Assembly: GCA_003280135.1 (NCBI GenBank)
Contig: QCFW01000006.1
Location: 39,433 to 103,432, forward strand
Source of the DNA: Prochlorococcus sp. AG-363-N16
Lineage (GTDB): Bacteria > Cyanobacteriota > Cyanobacteriia > PCC-6307 > Cyanobiaceae
Direction: 5' to 3'
DNA: 64,000 nucleotides
Both the position numbers and the translations under genes were made by a program. Below, in pieces: positions 1 through 8,812 of this stretch (the stretch's first letter is position 1; the number at the start of each line of letters is the position of its first letter). The notes under the pieces are model-generated. The model worked only from the letters and a program-made list of their open reading frames with translations. It did not search any database and was not told the DNA's origin.

Positions 1-1465
1 CAGAAGAGCCCGTAGGTATAAGTCCTTTTGAAAAAATACTTAAAAGCAATTCTAATTTGTCTGTAATAGCTAGTAATGAACCTATTAATGAAGATGGTAA
101 TTTGGAAGAAGTTGACTTAGGCATATACTGCTCTAAAACAGCTAAGGATATGTCTTTATCAAAACCATCTTGATATAAATATTTCGCCCCCATTATTCCC
201 TGAAGTTCTGGAAACTCTGAAACCATGCTACTAACAAGATCATTCTTAGAATAAGAAGCTGAAGTAATTAATTTCCTAGATTGGCTTTCGGTTAAGTGCA
301 ATAGCTCAATTATTTGCTTAGATAACCAAACAATTCTTTCTACTCTTTCAGTTAAAGTTCCTAAACCTTCAGAAAAAATAACTTTAGATAATTTCTCATT
401 TCTAGTTGAGCAGCTAATGGCTTTATCTGAATCAAAGAAATATCGTGCATCGGAGAATCTAGCCTTAATAACTTTTTCATTTCCTTTGCGTATAATGTTT
501 ATTGATCCAGGTAATCCATTAGTTATACACAAGAAAGCTGGAACAAGTATCTTGCTTGAATTTAAAGCTAATGGGTCAAATTCAGACGAACTAATTTTTA
601 AAGGTATATATCTTTGATGAACTCTCATGACAGTTGAGAGCACCTCGGGTGGTAGAGACAAGTAAGAGTCAGAAAAATTACATTTAACCAAAGTAGGAGC
701 TTCTACCAAATCTGTTAATTCGTCCAAAAGATTATCTGGCATATCAGCAAAAGTATTTGAATTCTTACATATTTTTTTTACTAAATTGTTTATTAATTGC
801 TTCCTACTATCTCTGTTTACATAGACACCAGATTGTTTCATAAGATCAACATAATGCTCAATTTTGTTTATTGGTAATGAATCAATAATTAAACGATTTC
901 CCTTAGAGATGTTACTTGCAGTTATTAAGGAATCACTTCCAGGTAATTGAACCGGTAAGACTTCATCATTCAACAAACATACCATCCATCTTATTGGTCT
1001 TGAGAATCTTAATGAACCCCTAGCCCATTTCATAAATCTTTTTCCTTGAAGACCTTCAATCCATTTAGGTACATCATTCAAAAAAATGGCAGATAAACTC
1101 TGACCTTTTTTGGTGATGCTTAGAAAGACAAAAGCACCTTTATTTGTCTGTTTCTTTTGAAGTTGATCAATTGAAGCACCGTATCGTCTTGCAAATCCAA
1201 TAGCGGCGGGTGTGGCAAGCTCATTTTTGAACGCTTGCTCATATGGTGGTCCTTTTATTTCTTGTACCTGATCCTCAAGCTTAATAGGTAAGCCAGATAT
1301 GCATAAAGAAATACGCCTTGGTGTGCTGGAACAAGAAATCTCTTTATATCTAATACTTTTCTTACGAAAGTCTGTTTCAACAAGATCTTTTAGTTGAGGA
1401 ACTACTAACCTTGCAAAATCAGCGGGGAGTTCCTCTGTCCCTATCTCTAATAAGAAATTTGACAC
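1..1465 (-). CDS. glyS: Glycyl-tRNA synthetase beta subunit, partial (C-terminus outside window)
   Basis: This is the beta subunit of the tetrameric glycyl-tRNA synthetase, which charges tRNA-Gly and carries tRNA-recognition functions; the alpha subunit is not in the window. Reading from a GTG codon at 1463-1465 the protein begins SNFLLEIGTEELPADFARL, the hallmark start of the beta family, and continues with TPRRISL and a GPP..A..GFA segment. About 488 codons are visible and the frame is open to position 1, so roughly the last third of a family of about 700 residues is missing. The GTG start is supported because the LLEIGTEELP motif normally lies within the first ten residues. It is divergent from sir, with about 106 bases between them. 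Confidence 0.93.
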   Translation of the reverse strand, partial: MSNFLLEIGTEELPADFARLVVPQLKDLVETDFRKKSIRYKEISCSSTPRRISLCISGLPIKLEDQVQEIKGPPYEQAFKNELATPAAIGFARRYGASIDQLQKKQTNKGAFVFLSITKKGQSLSAIFLNDVPKWIEGLQGKRFMKWARGSLRFSRPIRWMVCLLNDEVLPVQLPGSDSLITASNISKGNRLIIDSLPINKIEHYVDLMKQSGVYVNRDSRKQLINNLVKKICKNSNTFADMPDNLLDELTDLVEAPTLVKCNFSDSYLSLPPEVLSTVMRVHQRYIPLKISSSEFDPLALNSSKILVPAFLCITNGLPGSINIIRKGNEKVIKARFSDARYFFDSDKAISCSTRNEKLSKVIFSEGLGTLTERVERIVWLSKQIIELLHLTESQSRKLITSASYSKNDLVSSMVSEFPELQGIMGAKYLYQDGFDKDISLAVLEQYMPKSTSSKLPSSLIGSLLAITDKLELLLSIFSKGLIPTGSS

Positions 1466-1515
1466 TTATAGAAAAATCAATTGATTATCACTTTATTTAA
1501 AAAGCAGATAAAAAG

Positions 1516-1521
1516 TATGAT
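1516..1521 (+). promoter_or_regulatory. Candidate -10 element of sir
   Basis: TATGAT lies 50 bases upstream of the sir ATG in the divergent glyS/sir spacer and matches the sigma70-type -10 consensus at five of six positions. No convincing -35 is seen at the usual distance, which is common for cyanobacterial promoters. This is an inference from sequence match and location only. Confidence 0.35.
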
Positions 1522-1571
1522 TCTTATATCAAAGATGAATTTTCAAGAAAATTCAAGACAGAATTGATATT

Positions 1572-3350
1572 ATGACAAATCACAATGTCAATACAGATCA
1601 ATTATTCCCTTGCATTGCTAATGGGAATGACAAGTCCAAATTTGAGGAATTCAAGGCTAAAAGCAATTATTTAGAAGATCCATTAAAAATTGAACTTGAT
1701 AATGAAGAAGACTTTTTTACTAATGATGCAGTACAGCTACTTAAGTTTCATGGAAGTTATCAACAAGACAATAGAGAAAATCGAAAAAAAGGGTCAAGTA
1801 AAGACTGGCAGTTAATGCTAAGGCTTAGGAGCCCAGGTGGAACAATACCCTCAGAATTATTTAATGCATTAAATGAATTGTCAGACGATCTAGGAAACAA
1901 AACACTTAGGGCAACTACAAGACAAGCATTTCAAATGCATGGGATTAGAAAAGGCAATTTAAGAGAAGTAATTAATAGAATTATTAAAGCCATGGGTTCG
2001 ACTCTCGCAGCATGTGGCGATATTAATAGAAATGTCATGGCACCGGCTGCGCCTTTTAATCACTCTGGCTATCCAGCAGCACGAAAACTTGCCAATGAAA
2101 TAGCAGATTTACTAACACCCATAAAAGCTCAAGAAACATATTTAGATATTTGGGTTAACGGAGATCTCTCTTATAGAATCCAGCCATCAAATAAGGTTAA
2201 AGCTGCAAAATGTAGACAATTAGAAGGTGGTGTATTTAGCGGAGACAATAATGAGCCATTATATGGAAATACCTATCTGCCAAGAAAATTCAAATGCGCT
2301 GTAACAGTTCCTGGTGACAATTCAGTAGATTTACTAACACAAGACATTGGTCTAGTCGCTTTCACTAATAAAAAAGGACAATTAGAAGGATGTAATGTAT
2401 ACGTTGGTGGAGGTATGGGTAGAACCCATAATAATGATCAAACATTTGCAAGAATAGCTGAAGAACTTGGATATGTCTCACATATTCATATATTGGATCT
2501 TATACAGTCAATTCTTGCATTACAGAGAGATTACGGAGATAGAAAGACTAGAAGGCATTCAAGAATGAAGTACCTCATTCATGAAAAAGGTATAGAATGG
2601 TTCAAAAACAAATTAAAATTAGATTATTTTCCTCACACATTAAGTGAGCTTAAGAAAGAGCCAAAGGCTAAGTTATATGATTACCTAGGTTGGCATCGTC
2701 AGGCAAAAGGCCTATCATTTGTAGGTGTTCCACTCTTAGCAGGCAGGCTAAAAGGTCCCTTAAAAGAATTATTAAACAATATTGTACAGAAATATCAATT
2801 AGAGGTTCGTATAACTCCCAATCAAGATCTCTTATTATGCAATATCGGAGATTTCCAGAAGTCATCAATTAGAGCCGAATTAACCACAATTGGTTTTTCT
2901 AATCCAGAACAATATGACCCAATAAAAAGACATGCAATTGCATGTCCTGCTTTACCTTTATGTGGGCTTGCGATAACAGATGCAGAAAGATCACTTCCAG
3001 AAATTCTGAGCCGAATTGATAAAGAATTACAAAAACTCCAAATTACTAAAACAATTCTAGTAAGAATGACTGGTTGCCCTAATGGATGTGCAAGACCTTA
3101 CATGGCAGAATTAGCTTTAGTTGGAAGTGGTGTAAATCAATATCAACTCTGGCTTGGAGGTAGCGAAAACCTTCAACGTCTAGCAAAACCATATTTACAA
3201 AAAATGCCATTAGAAAATCTAGAAAAAACGCTTAAGCCTCTATTAATGAGCTGGCGAGAATCTTCACACAAAATAGGTTTTGGGGATCACATAAATAAAC
3301 TTGATGATCAATTTGTTTCGCAATTACTCGAAGAGTCGCAACTTCCATAG
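1572..3350 (+). CDS. sir: Ferredoxin-dependent sulfite reductase
   Basis: Reduces sulfite to sulfide with six electrons from ferredoxin in assimilatory sulfur metabolism; cytosolic. The 592-residue product has the duplicated nitrite/sulfite reductase fold. The cysteines that hold the 4Fe-4S cluster and siroheme are visible as CPALPLC (C458, C464) and CPNGC (C502, C506), spaced as in known sulfite reductases. The residues after the second pair (ARPYMAELALVG) resemble sulfite rather than nitrite reductases, although the two families are close and nitrite reductase cannot be excluded by sequence alone. The start ATG is 45 bases after a candidate TSS region. Its 3' end overlaps the convergent dipeptidase gene by 43 bases. 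Confidence 0.9.
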   Translation: MTNHNVNTDQLFPCIANGNDKSKFEEFKAKSNYLEDPLKIELDNEEDFFTNDAVQLLKFHGSYQQDNRENRKKGSSKDWQLMLRLRSPGGTIPSELFNALNELSDDLGNKTLRATTRQAFQMHGIRKGNLREVINRIIKAMGSTLAACGDINRNVMAPAAPFNHSGYPAARKLANEIADLLTPIKAQETYLDIWVNGDLSYRIQPSNKVKAAKCRQLEGGVFSGDNNEPLYGNTYLPRKFKCAVTVPGDNSVDLLTQDIGLVAFTNKKGQLEGCNVYVGGGMGRTHNNDQTFARIAEELGYVSHIHILDLIQSILALQRDYGDRKTRRHSRMKYLIHEKGIEWFKNKLKLDYFPHTLSELKKEPKAKLYDYLGWHRQAKGLSFVGVPLLAGRLKGPLKELLNNIVQKYQLEVRITPNQDLLLCNIGDFQKSSIRAELTTIGFSNPEQYDPIKRHAIACPALPLCGLAITDAERSLPEILSRIDKELQKLQITKTILVRMTGCPNGCARPYMAELALVGSGVNQYQLWLGGSENLQRLAKPYLQKMPLENLEKTLKPLLMSWRESSHKIGFGDHINKLDDQFVSQLLEESQLP

Positions 3351-4039
3351 ATAGCCTTCTTAGATTTAGTAAACCATGCCCACATCTGATCTCCAAAGCT
3401 ATAATGCCACCATTCAAATGGATGTTGTATAAACCCAGCTTGAGTCATTACGTTTTTCAGAAGCTCTCTTCTTGAATGATATTTTGAGGAAAAAGAAGAC
3501 AATTCATTATTCAATGCATGCATTTGATAATAGTCAGGAAAAGCCTCATCACCAATCTCATCAATAGCACTTCCCATATCTAATGCACCAGACGAATCAG
3601 CCAAAGTCAAGTCAACTGCAGCTCCTGTACTATGCGGAGGAGGCGTTAAGGGATCCATACTTGGAAAAGCCCAAAAGTGTTCAACTTTTTGGATTATTTC
3701 AGTGTATAAGTCATTGTCTTTATCTATAGCGAAGTCAATACCATGCTTAAAACACTCAGTTTTTATTGCGTGGTTAAACATATATTCCTGAACATGTATG
3801 GGTCTCCAAGCATCAAAAATTGCAAGTCTGATACTGCTATTTTTTGCTAATAATAATCCCTGAGCTATTAATAAACGATCAATTACTCCTTCTCTTAGCA
3901 TCCAAGGGTTTTCCTTATCTCCATAAGGAGCTCCTAAAACTAAATATGGATGAGGTTCAAGCCTTAGCAAATCAGCAGGGATTTCTACAATTCGTTCATT
4001 TTGGTTACTGATAGGAATCTTGCTCCAAGGTCTATTCAC
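3308..4039 (-). CDS. ddpX: D-alanyl-D-alanine dipeptidase (VanX/DdpX family, peptidase M15D)
   Basis: A zinc dipeptidase of 243 residues that cleaves D-Ala-D-Ala, normally for cell-wall peptide turnover or use of D-alanine. The family signatures are present in order: FDAWRP with the active-site arginine (R79), HSTGAAVDL with zinc ligands H136 and D143, and EWWHYSFGD with catalytic E209 and zinc ligand H212. The spacing agrees with VanX. There is no obvious signal peptide, so it is predicted to be cytosolic. No vancomycin-resistance partners (vanH, vanA, sensor kinase) lie nearby, so a recycling role is more likely than resistance; that is inference. Its last 43 bases lie under the end of sir. 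Confidence 0.88.
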   Translation of the reverse strand: MNRPWSKIPISNQNERIVEIPADLLRLEPHPYLVLGAPYGDKENPWMLREGVIDRLLIAQGLLLAKNSSIRLAIFDAWRPIHVQEYMFNHAIKTECFKHGIDFAIDKDNDLYTEIIQKVEHFWAFPSMDPLTPPPHSTGAAVDLTLADSSGALDMGSAIDEIGDEAFPDYYQMHALNNELSSFSSKYHSRRELLKNVMTQAGFIQHPFEWWHYSFGDQMWAWFTKSKKAIYGSCDSSSNCETN

Positions 4040-4060
4040 AAGAAATCTCCTTTAGAAAAA

Positions 4061-4069
4061 ATTTCCACA
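4061..4069 (+). promoter_or_regulatory. DnaA-box-like 9-mer (one mismatch)
   Basis: ATTTCCACA, one mismatch from TTTTCCACA, 13 bases before the perfect copy at 4082-4090 and in the same orientation. It was noted only because of that clustering. Confidence 0.3.
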
Positions 4070-4081
4070 ACAGATGTGTGT

Positions 4082-4090
4082 TTTTCCACA
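4082..4090 (+). promoter_or_regulatory. DnaA-box-like 9-mer
   Basis: Perfect TTTTCCACA, in an AT-rich spacer 43 bases upstream of the dipeptidase start. Function as a DnaA site (origin, titration or transcriptional control) is inference. Confidence 0.4.
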
Positions 4091-4370
4091 GTTATAATCT
4101 CGTTTTCAAGCAAGGCTAAAGGAATTCTTTACAAACATTTAATCTTTAATTGAAAAAAATTATTGATCTTTAACAAGATCACGATTGATTAAATTATTTA
4201 TAAACAAATTACCGATAACAATACGTTGTCATTGGGATTAGAAAGAATAATTACATTAAATAACAGGATTATAAAATAAATTTTAATAATTTATGAATTA
4301 CATATTTATGTAATCTGGTATACAAATTACAAAGGTTGGTCCCAATTCTGTCCCATACGAGACTCATCGG

Positions 4371-4379
4371 TGTGGAAAA
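4371..4379 (-). promoter_or_regulatory. DnaA-box-like 9-mer, inverted
   Basis: TGTGGAAAA on the plus strand is the exact reverse complement of TTTTCCACA. It sits 8 bases beyond the recG stop and faces the copies at 4061 and 4082 across the AT-rich spacer. Confidence 0.4.
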
Positions 4380-4386
4380 GTGTCAA

Positions 4387-6813
4387 CTAGTTCAAGTGTG
4401 TATTTTGTTCGAATCTAGATTTTCTAGATTCAAGATGCTCTCGTAAATATTCATTCTTTTCAAGGAAAGGATCCCTTTGTAAAATGGATAATGCTTCCTT
4501 TCTTGCTAAATCAAGAACAGATATATCATCCATGAGACTTGCTAATGCAAAATCGGGTAACCCAGATTGCCTTGTACCCAACACCTGACCAGGACCTCTA
4601 ATTTCTAGATCTAATTCCGATATTTCAAAACCATCATTTGAATTAACCAGAATTTCAAGCCTTTTTTTAGCTGAAGTACTTTTACAAGAATCAATCAAAA
4701 TACATTTAGAAGATTGAAATCCTCTGCCTACTCGTCCTCGTAATTGATGTAATTGGGCTAATCCAAAACGATCAGCATTGTCAATGACCATTAATGTAGC
4801 TTGAGGAACATCAATGCCAACTTCAATAACTGTTGTAGAAACAAGTATTTGAAATTTACCCGCATAAAATTCGCGAATAACTAATTCCTTCTCTTTAGGA
4901 GTCAATTTTCCATGAAGCAATCCAACTTGGGAATCCTTAAAGGGCCCTATGGTTAATTCATGATAAACATCTATAGCTGACCTGAGATCTAGTTTTTCAG
5001 ATTCTTCTACTAAGGGAAGGACGTAATATACCTGTTGGCCTAAAGATACTGTCTCTTCCATAACCTTATATACTTTGTTCCTCTGAGAAGTTGTAAATAT
5101 TGTCGTTTCGATTGGACTTCGTCCAGGAGGTAGTTCGTCAATTTGACTTATATCAAGATCTCCATGTACAGATAAAGCTAATGTTCTTGGTATAGGTGTT
5201 GCTGTCATAGATAATAAGTGAGGTTGAGATCCCTTATTAAGTAGATAATTACGTTGGTTAACCCCAAAGCGATGTTGCTCATCTACAACAACAACTCCTA
5301 AACGATTAAAAACAACAGAATCCTCAATTAAAGAATGAGTTCCAACAATTATTTGTAATCCTCCTGAAGATAAATTTGCAAGTATCTCTCTCTTTTTTGC
5401 CTTTGATGTGGATCCTGTAAGTAAATCAACAGTGATGTGCAATTCTGGTAGCCATTTACACAAGTTTTGATAATGTTGTTGAGCCAAGACTTCAGTAGGA
5501 GCCATCAAGGCTCCTTGGCAATCTGATTGAACAGCCTTTAATAAGGTAGTAATAGCTATAATTGTTTTTCCACTTCCAACATCACCCTGTACTAATCTTG
5601 CCATGGGCTCAGAAAGAGCGAGGTCATAGTCAATTTCCTTTAAAACTCTTTGTTGTGCACTTGTAAGTTGAAACGGAAGTAAATTTAAAAAATTGTCTAC
5701 TAAGCTATTTTTACTCCTTGAAGCTACAAATAAAGGAGTTGCATTCTTTTTGAGTTGATTTCTTCTAAGTAATAAACTTAATTGGAGGAATAAGAACTCA
5801 TTAAATACAAGCCTTTTACGAGCTGCAGTTAATGAATCTTGATCTTTAGGCTTATGAATATGGAATAAGGCCTCACTAGTTGTAATAAGGTTTAATGCTT
5901 GGCAACGACTAATGTCTAAAGGTTCCTTCCAAGCAGAAGTAAAAGGCAAAGCTAAATTGATAATGTTTCTAAAACGTTCTGAGGTGACTCCAGATGTAAG
6001 AGCATAAACTGGAATTAATCTACCAATAGTATTTGACTTAATAGTAGATGTATAACTATCTAAAAGCTCAATATTTGGATCGTTAAAACTCTTTCCATAA
6101 GGTCCCTCCTTCACTGCTCCACTAACTGCTATAAGAGAGCCAATTGGATAATTAGACTGTTGCTTCTTCAGGAAAGAATAATTACTTAATCTTTTACCTA
6201 CGAAGAACTTAGTAACTTGTACTCTTCCTGTTTTATCTTGAATCTGAATATTTAAAATGGAAAGTTTCCTATTACGAGGACTGACAAAGGAATTACATTT
6301 TCTTATTCGACCTATTATTGTAGATGTTTCTCCTGATTGGAGTTCATAAATATTCTTAACCTTAGAATAATCCAAATAATCTCTAGGAAAATATAATATC
6401 AAATCCTTTATCAGATAAATTCCTAACTTTGAAAGACTCTCTACCAATTTCGGACCTACTCCCGGTAAATTAATAAGGTTATCGTTAAGAGAAAATTGAT
6501 AGGATTGCTTTCGATAATTGTCTATATTAGATAATCTTAATTGGTAACTATTTTCTTCGTGAATTTTACTATAGAGCTGGGTTATCTTGTAAAGAACCTT
6601 TCTTGTATTAACTACTGCTTGTATTCGTTGAGTTTTATTCAATAAATCATAATTGGAAAAAGAGTGACCTAACTTCTCTAACTTATCAAAAGAATATTTA
6701 TCAATATACTCTTTATCTATATTTTCTATTTGCCTTGATACAAATTCATTGAAGTATTCGTTTTTTCCAAAAATATTTTGAAATCCTTTTTCTGCTTCTA
6801 ATGTTAAAGCCAT
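4387..6813 (-). CDS. recG: ATP-dependent DNA helicase RecG
   Basis: RecG remodels stalled replication forks and Holliday junctions. The 808-residue protein has a long N-terminal extension (about 110 residues) typical of cyanobacterial and plant RecG, then a helix-hairpin-helix-like LPGVGPKLVESL near residue 118, the wedge/OB region (TSTIIGRIRKCN onward), helicase motif I GDVGSGKT near residue 412, motif II DEQH near residue 511, SMTATPIPRTLA (motif III), and motif VI QLRGRVGR. The C-terminal ELDLEIRGPGQVLGTRQSG block is diagnostic of RecG and separates it from PriA or Mfd. It lies 77 bases after the next gene on the same strand and may be read with it. Confidence 0.97.
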   Translation of the reverse strand: MALTLEAEKGFQNIFGKNEYFNEFVSRQIENIDKEYIDKYSFDKLEKLGHSFSNYDLLNKTQRIQAVVNTRKVLYKITQLYSKIHEENSYQLRLSNIDNYRKQSYQFSLNDNLINLPGVGPKLVESLSKLGIYLIKDLILYFPRDYLDYSKVKNIYELQSGETSTIIGRIRKCNSFVSPRNRKLSILNIQIQDKTGRVQVTKFFVGKRLSNYSFLKKQQSNYPIGSLIAVSGAVKEGPYGKSFNDPNIELLDSYTSTIKSNTIGRLIPVYALTSGVTSERFRNIINLALPFTSAWKEPLDISRCQALNLITTSEALFHIHKPKDQDSLTAARKRLVFNEFLFLQLSLLLRRNQLKKNATPLFVASRSKNSLVDNFLNLLPFQLTSAQQRVLKEIDYDLALSEPMARLVQGDVGSGKTIIAITTLLKAVQSDCQGALMAPTEVLAQQHYQNLCKWLPELHITVDLLTGSTSKAKKREILANLSSGGLQIIVGTHSLIEDSVVFNRLGVVVVDEQHRFGVNQRNYLLNKGSQPHLLSMTATPIPRTLALSVHGDLDISQIDELPPGRSPIETTIFTTSQRNKVYKVMEETVSLGQQVYYVLPLVEESEKLDLRSAIDVYHELTIGPFKDSQVGLLHGKLTPKEKELVIREFYAGKFQILVSTTVIEVGIDVPQATLMVIDNADRFGLAQLHQLRGRVGRGFQSSKCILIDSCKSTSAKKRLEILVNSNDGFEISELDLEIRGPGQVLGTRQSGLPDFALASLMDDISVLDLARKEALSILQRDPFLEKNEYLREHLESRKSRFEQNTHLN

Positions 6814-6890
6814 TTGAATAGGCTTTATAGTATTAGTTAAAGTATTTAATTTTTCAATTGTAATTTTTTTGATAATAAAACAATATTAAT

Positions 6891-8087
6891 TTAATTACGC
6901 CACCAATCTGTATTTAAGTGATCTTCCAGTTTCCTGGCTTCCCAGTAAGATTGTTTATTAACTAGAGTTAGTAATATCTTTCTATATTTATTGAGCCTTG
7001 ATCGACATTGTTTTAATTTGAAATTTTCAAACTCTAATTCAAAGGGGGTAATATAAATACATGTTACATCAACTATATTATTAGATGAACTCTCGTTGAT
7101 TGGTAGACGCAGTCTTACTATGTTTGGAGGCGAGTCCATTGTGTTCATATGACCTGAAACAATAGAATCCAATAGACTAACAGGAACAAAATTTGTGATT
7201 AATCCACTTTTAAGTAGCTCAATATTTATAACATGTGAAAGTTTTCCTAATCTTTTTTGAAGAGAGTTCTCTAATGAATTAAGCCAATCATATAGTTGAT
7301 GAGGTGTCTTTGGAAAAGTAGAATCAATCTCTTCTTGAGAATCTTCTAGATTATTGTATTTAGAATTATTAGAATTATTAGAGTTATTAGAATTATTAGA
7401 GTTATTAGAATTATTAGAGTTATTAGAATTTATTGAAAATTGATTTTTAGAAAGTGTCTTTTGTGCAAGTTGAAAAATTGAGCTCAAAATGTCTCTATGG
7501 TTGTCTTCTGTATCTAATCTATCTTCATTATTAATGTCAATAATTTCTTCGTTAATTCCATAATCTATATCTTCATTATGTGTGATCTTTTCAGAATCAT
7601 ATTCAATATCACTAGTAAATAAGTCATTATCTATATTATCCCAGTGATTAACATTAATCTTGTTTTCTAATGGTAATGACATATCTAAAGTTATAGATTT
7701 TTTATTGCCAGGATCAATAAATCTGTCTTCTTCAGCGTTATCATTTTTGTCTATAAGTTGTTTAGCCTTTTCTACAAATAAGTCTTGTTCGAGTTCAATG
7801 CTTTTTGCATATTCAAGAAGTTGTTCAATAGTAAGAAGTGATGTTGTTTCGGACAGAATATTAAATATTTTTTCTTGAAATATTTTCTGTTTACTTTTCT
7901 TGGGCAAATCATCTATATCTTGTTTCGTAATAGTAATCAACTTTAAAATAGACTTCTGAGTAGAGTTTGATATTATTTCTCTTAATACCTGAAGATAAAG
8001 AGCGTAAGCCTTATATAGGTCCAGGCGAAAATTATCTCCTTGAGATTCTAAAAGATCTAACTGGTTCTGAGGTTGCAATGAAGTCAA
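6891..8087 (-). CDS. Conserved hypothetical protein with NNS tandem repeat
   Basis: I do not recognise a named domain in this 398-residue protein. The N-terminal half is acidic and rich in Asp, Glu and Asn (residues about 115-200). It is followed by a run of seven NNS triplets near residues 222-242, then a better ordered C-terminal part with TPHQLYDWLNSLENSLQKRLGKL, a strand-like NIVRLRLP segment, and a basic helix ending in NTDWWRN. This looks like an acidic linker joined to a small folded domain. It starts 12 bases after the tsf stop, so it is likely co-transcribed with rpsB and tsf. A link to translation is only suggested by position. Confidence 0.72.
   Translation of the reverse strand: MTSLQPQNQLDLLESQGDNFRLDLYKAYALYLQVLREIISNSTQKSILKLITITKQDIDDLPKKSKQKIFQEKIFNILSETTSLLTIEQLLEYAKSIELEQDLFVEKAKQLIDKNDNAEEDRFIDPGNKKSITLDMSLPLENKINVNHWDNIDNDLFTSDIEYDSEKITHNEDIDYGINEEIIDINNEDRLDTEDNHRDILSSIFQLAQKTLSKNQFSINSNNSNNSNNSNNSNNSNNSNNSKYNNLEDSQEEIDSTFPKTPHQLYDWLNSLENSLQKRLGKLSHVINIELLKSGLITNFVPVSLLDSIVSGHMNTMDSPPNIVRLRLPINESSSNNIVDVTCIYITPFELEFENFKLKQCRSRLNKYRKILLTLVNKQSYWEARKLEDHLNTDWWRN
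7362..7424. repeat. Seven tandem 9-bp units coding NNS
   Basis: Seven uninterrupted 9-base units, AGAATTATT or AGAGTTATT on the plus strand, inside the coding sequence of the hypothetical gene. Five of the six junctions alternate between the two forms, giving an 18-base higher-order period, which suggests expansion by 18-base slippage or recombination. Each unit encodes Asn-Asn-Ser, so gain or loss keeps the frame and changes only linker length. Confidence 0.95.
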
Positions 8088-8099
8088 GTAATCGATTAA

Positions 8100-8756
8100 T
8101 TAATTTGATGAAATAGAGGCTACCTCTTCAGCAAAATCTACTTGATCTACTTCTATTCCCTCACCCAAGGTGTATCGTGTAAACCTTCTAACCTTTACGT
8201 TTTCTCCAATCTTTCCAGCTACTTGCTTTATTAATTCTTGAAGGGTAACAGAACTATCTTTTATAAAAGGTTGTTCTAACAATGCTAATTCCTTTAATCT
8301 CTTACCAATTCTTCCATCAACTATTTTTGATTTAATCTGATCAGGTTTACCTTGTAAATCATCTCTACCCATCTCTATCTTCCTTTCCCTATCAACAATA
8401 TCATCAGGGATATCATCTACAGAAACATATTCAACATTTGGACAAGCGGCTACCTGCATTGCAACATCTCTAAGTAGACCTTTAAAGATATCTCCTCTGG
8501 CAACAAAATCAGTCTCGCAATTAATTTCCAAGAGTACTCCTACTCTCGCCCCTGTATGGATATAACTACCTATTGAGCCTTCAGCTGCTACACGACCTAA
8601 TTTTTTCTCTGCACTTGCAATTCCTTTTTGCCTTAACCATTCAATAGCCTTATCCAGATCTGCTGAAGTTTCGGATAATGCTTTCTTACAATCCATCATG
8701 CCAGCTCCTGTTTTGTCCCTTAGATCCTTAACAAGTTTGGCTGTAATTTCAGGCAT
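8100..8756 (-). CDS. tsf: Translation elongation factor Ts
   Basis: EF-Ts exchanges GDP for GTP on EF-Tu. The 218-residue product has the N-terminal UBA-like module ([24 protein letters not shown]), the basic [17 protein letters not shown] segment, and the TDFVA motif that inserts into EF-Tu, followed by a short dimerisation-core region ending in [15 protein letters not shown]. The length is that of the short bacterial/cyanobacterial class and not the long E. coli form. It lies 56 bases downstream of rpsB on the same strand, the normal rpsB-tsf operon order. Confidence 0.98.
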   Translation of the reverse strand: MPEITAKLVKDLRDKTGAGMMDCKKALSETSADLDKAIEWLRQKGIASAEKKLGRVAAEGSIGSYIHTGARVGVLLEINCETDFVARGDIFKGLLRDVAMQVAACPNVEYVSVDDIPDDIVDRERKIEMGRDDLQGKPDQIKSKIVDGRIGKRLKELALLEQPFIKDSSVTLQELIKQVAGKIGENVKVRRFTRYTLGEGIEVDQVDFAEEVASISSN

Positions 8757-8812
8757 TTTTTTTTAAATAAAGTGTTTAAGTAAAATTAATTAATAAATTA
8801 TTTTTTTATTCT

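Larger units (their letters stand above)
4040..4386. other. Gene-free AT-rich spacer with DnaA-box-like motifs
   Basis: This 347-base stretch between the dipeptidase start and the recG stop has no ORF, tRNA or strong terminator that I can see. It has TTTTCCACA at 4082-4090 (+) and, inverted, at 4371-4379 (-), plus one-mismatch ATTTCCACA at 4061-4069 (+). TTTTCCACA is close to the DnaA-box form described for cyanobacteria. The central part (about 4130-4320) is very AT-rich and contains a 7-bp-arm inverted repeat at 4297-4314 (ATTACAT / ATGTAAT). The promoter of the dipeptidase presumably lies near the 4040 end. Confidence 0.5.

Noticed and set aside
417..617. Plus-strand ORF at the start of the window
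   Set aside because: It lies wholly antisense inside glyS, whose frame is clearly the conserved one.
1572..3350. Nitrite reductase as the product
   Set aside because: The siroheme-binding neighbourhood and the residues after CPNGC fit sulfite reductase better.
4297..4314. AT-rich inverted repeat as a terminator of recG
   Set aside because: Seven-base AT arms without a G/C-rich stem or T run; too weak to call a terminator.
4040..4386. Full replication-origin call
   Set aside because: Only three box-like motifs, no dnaA or dnaN nearby; kept only as a finding to test.
8757..8812. RNA gene between rpsB and tsf
   Set aside because: 56 bases of AT-rich spacer with no stem or conserved motif.
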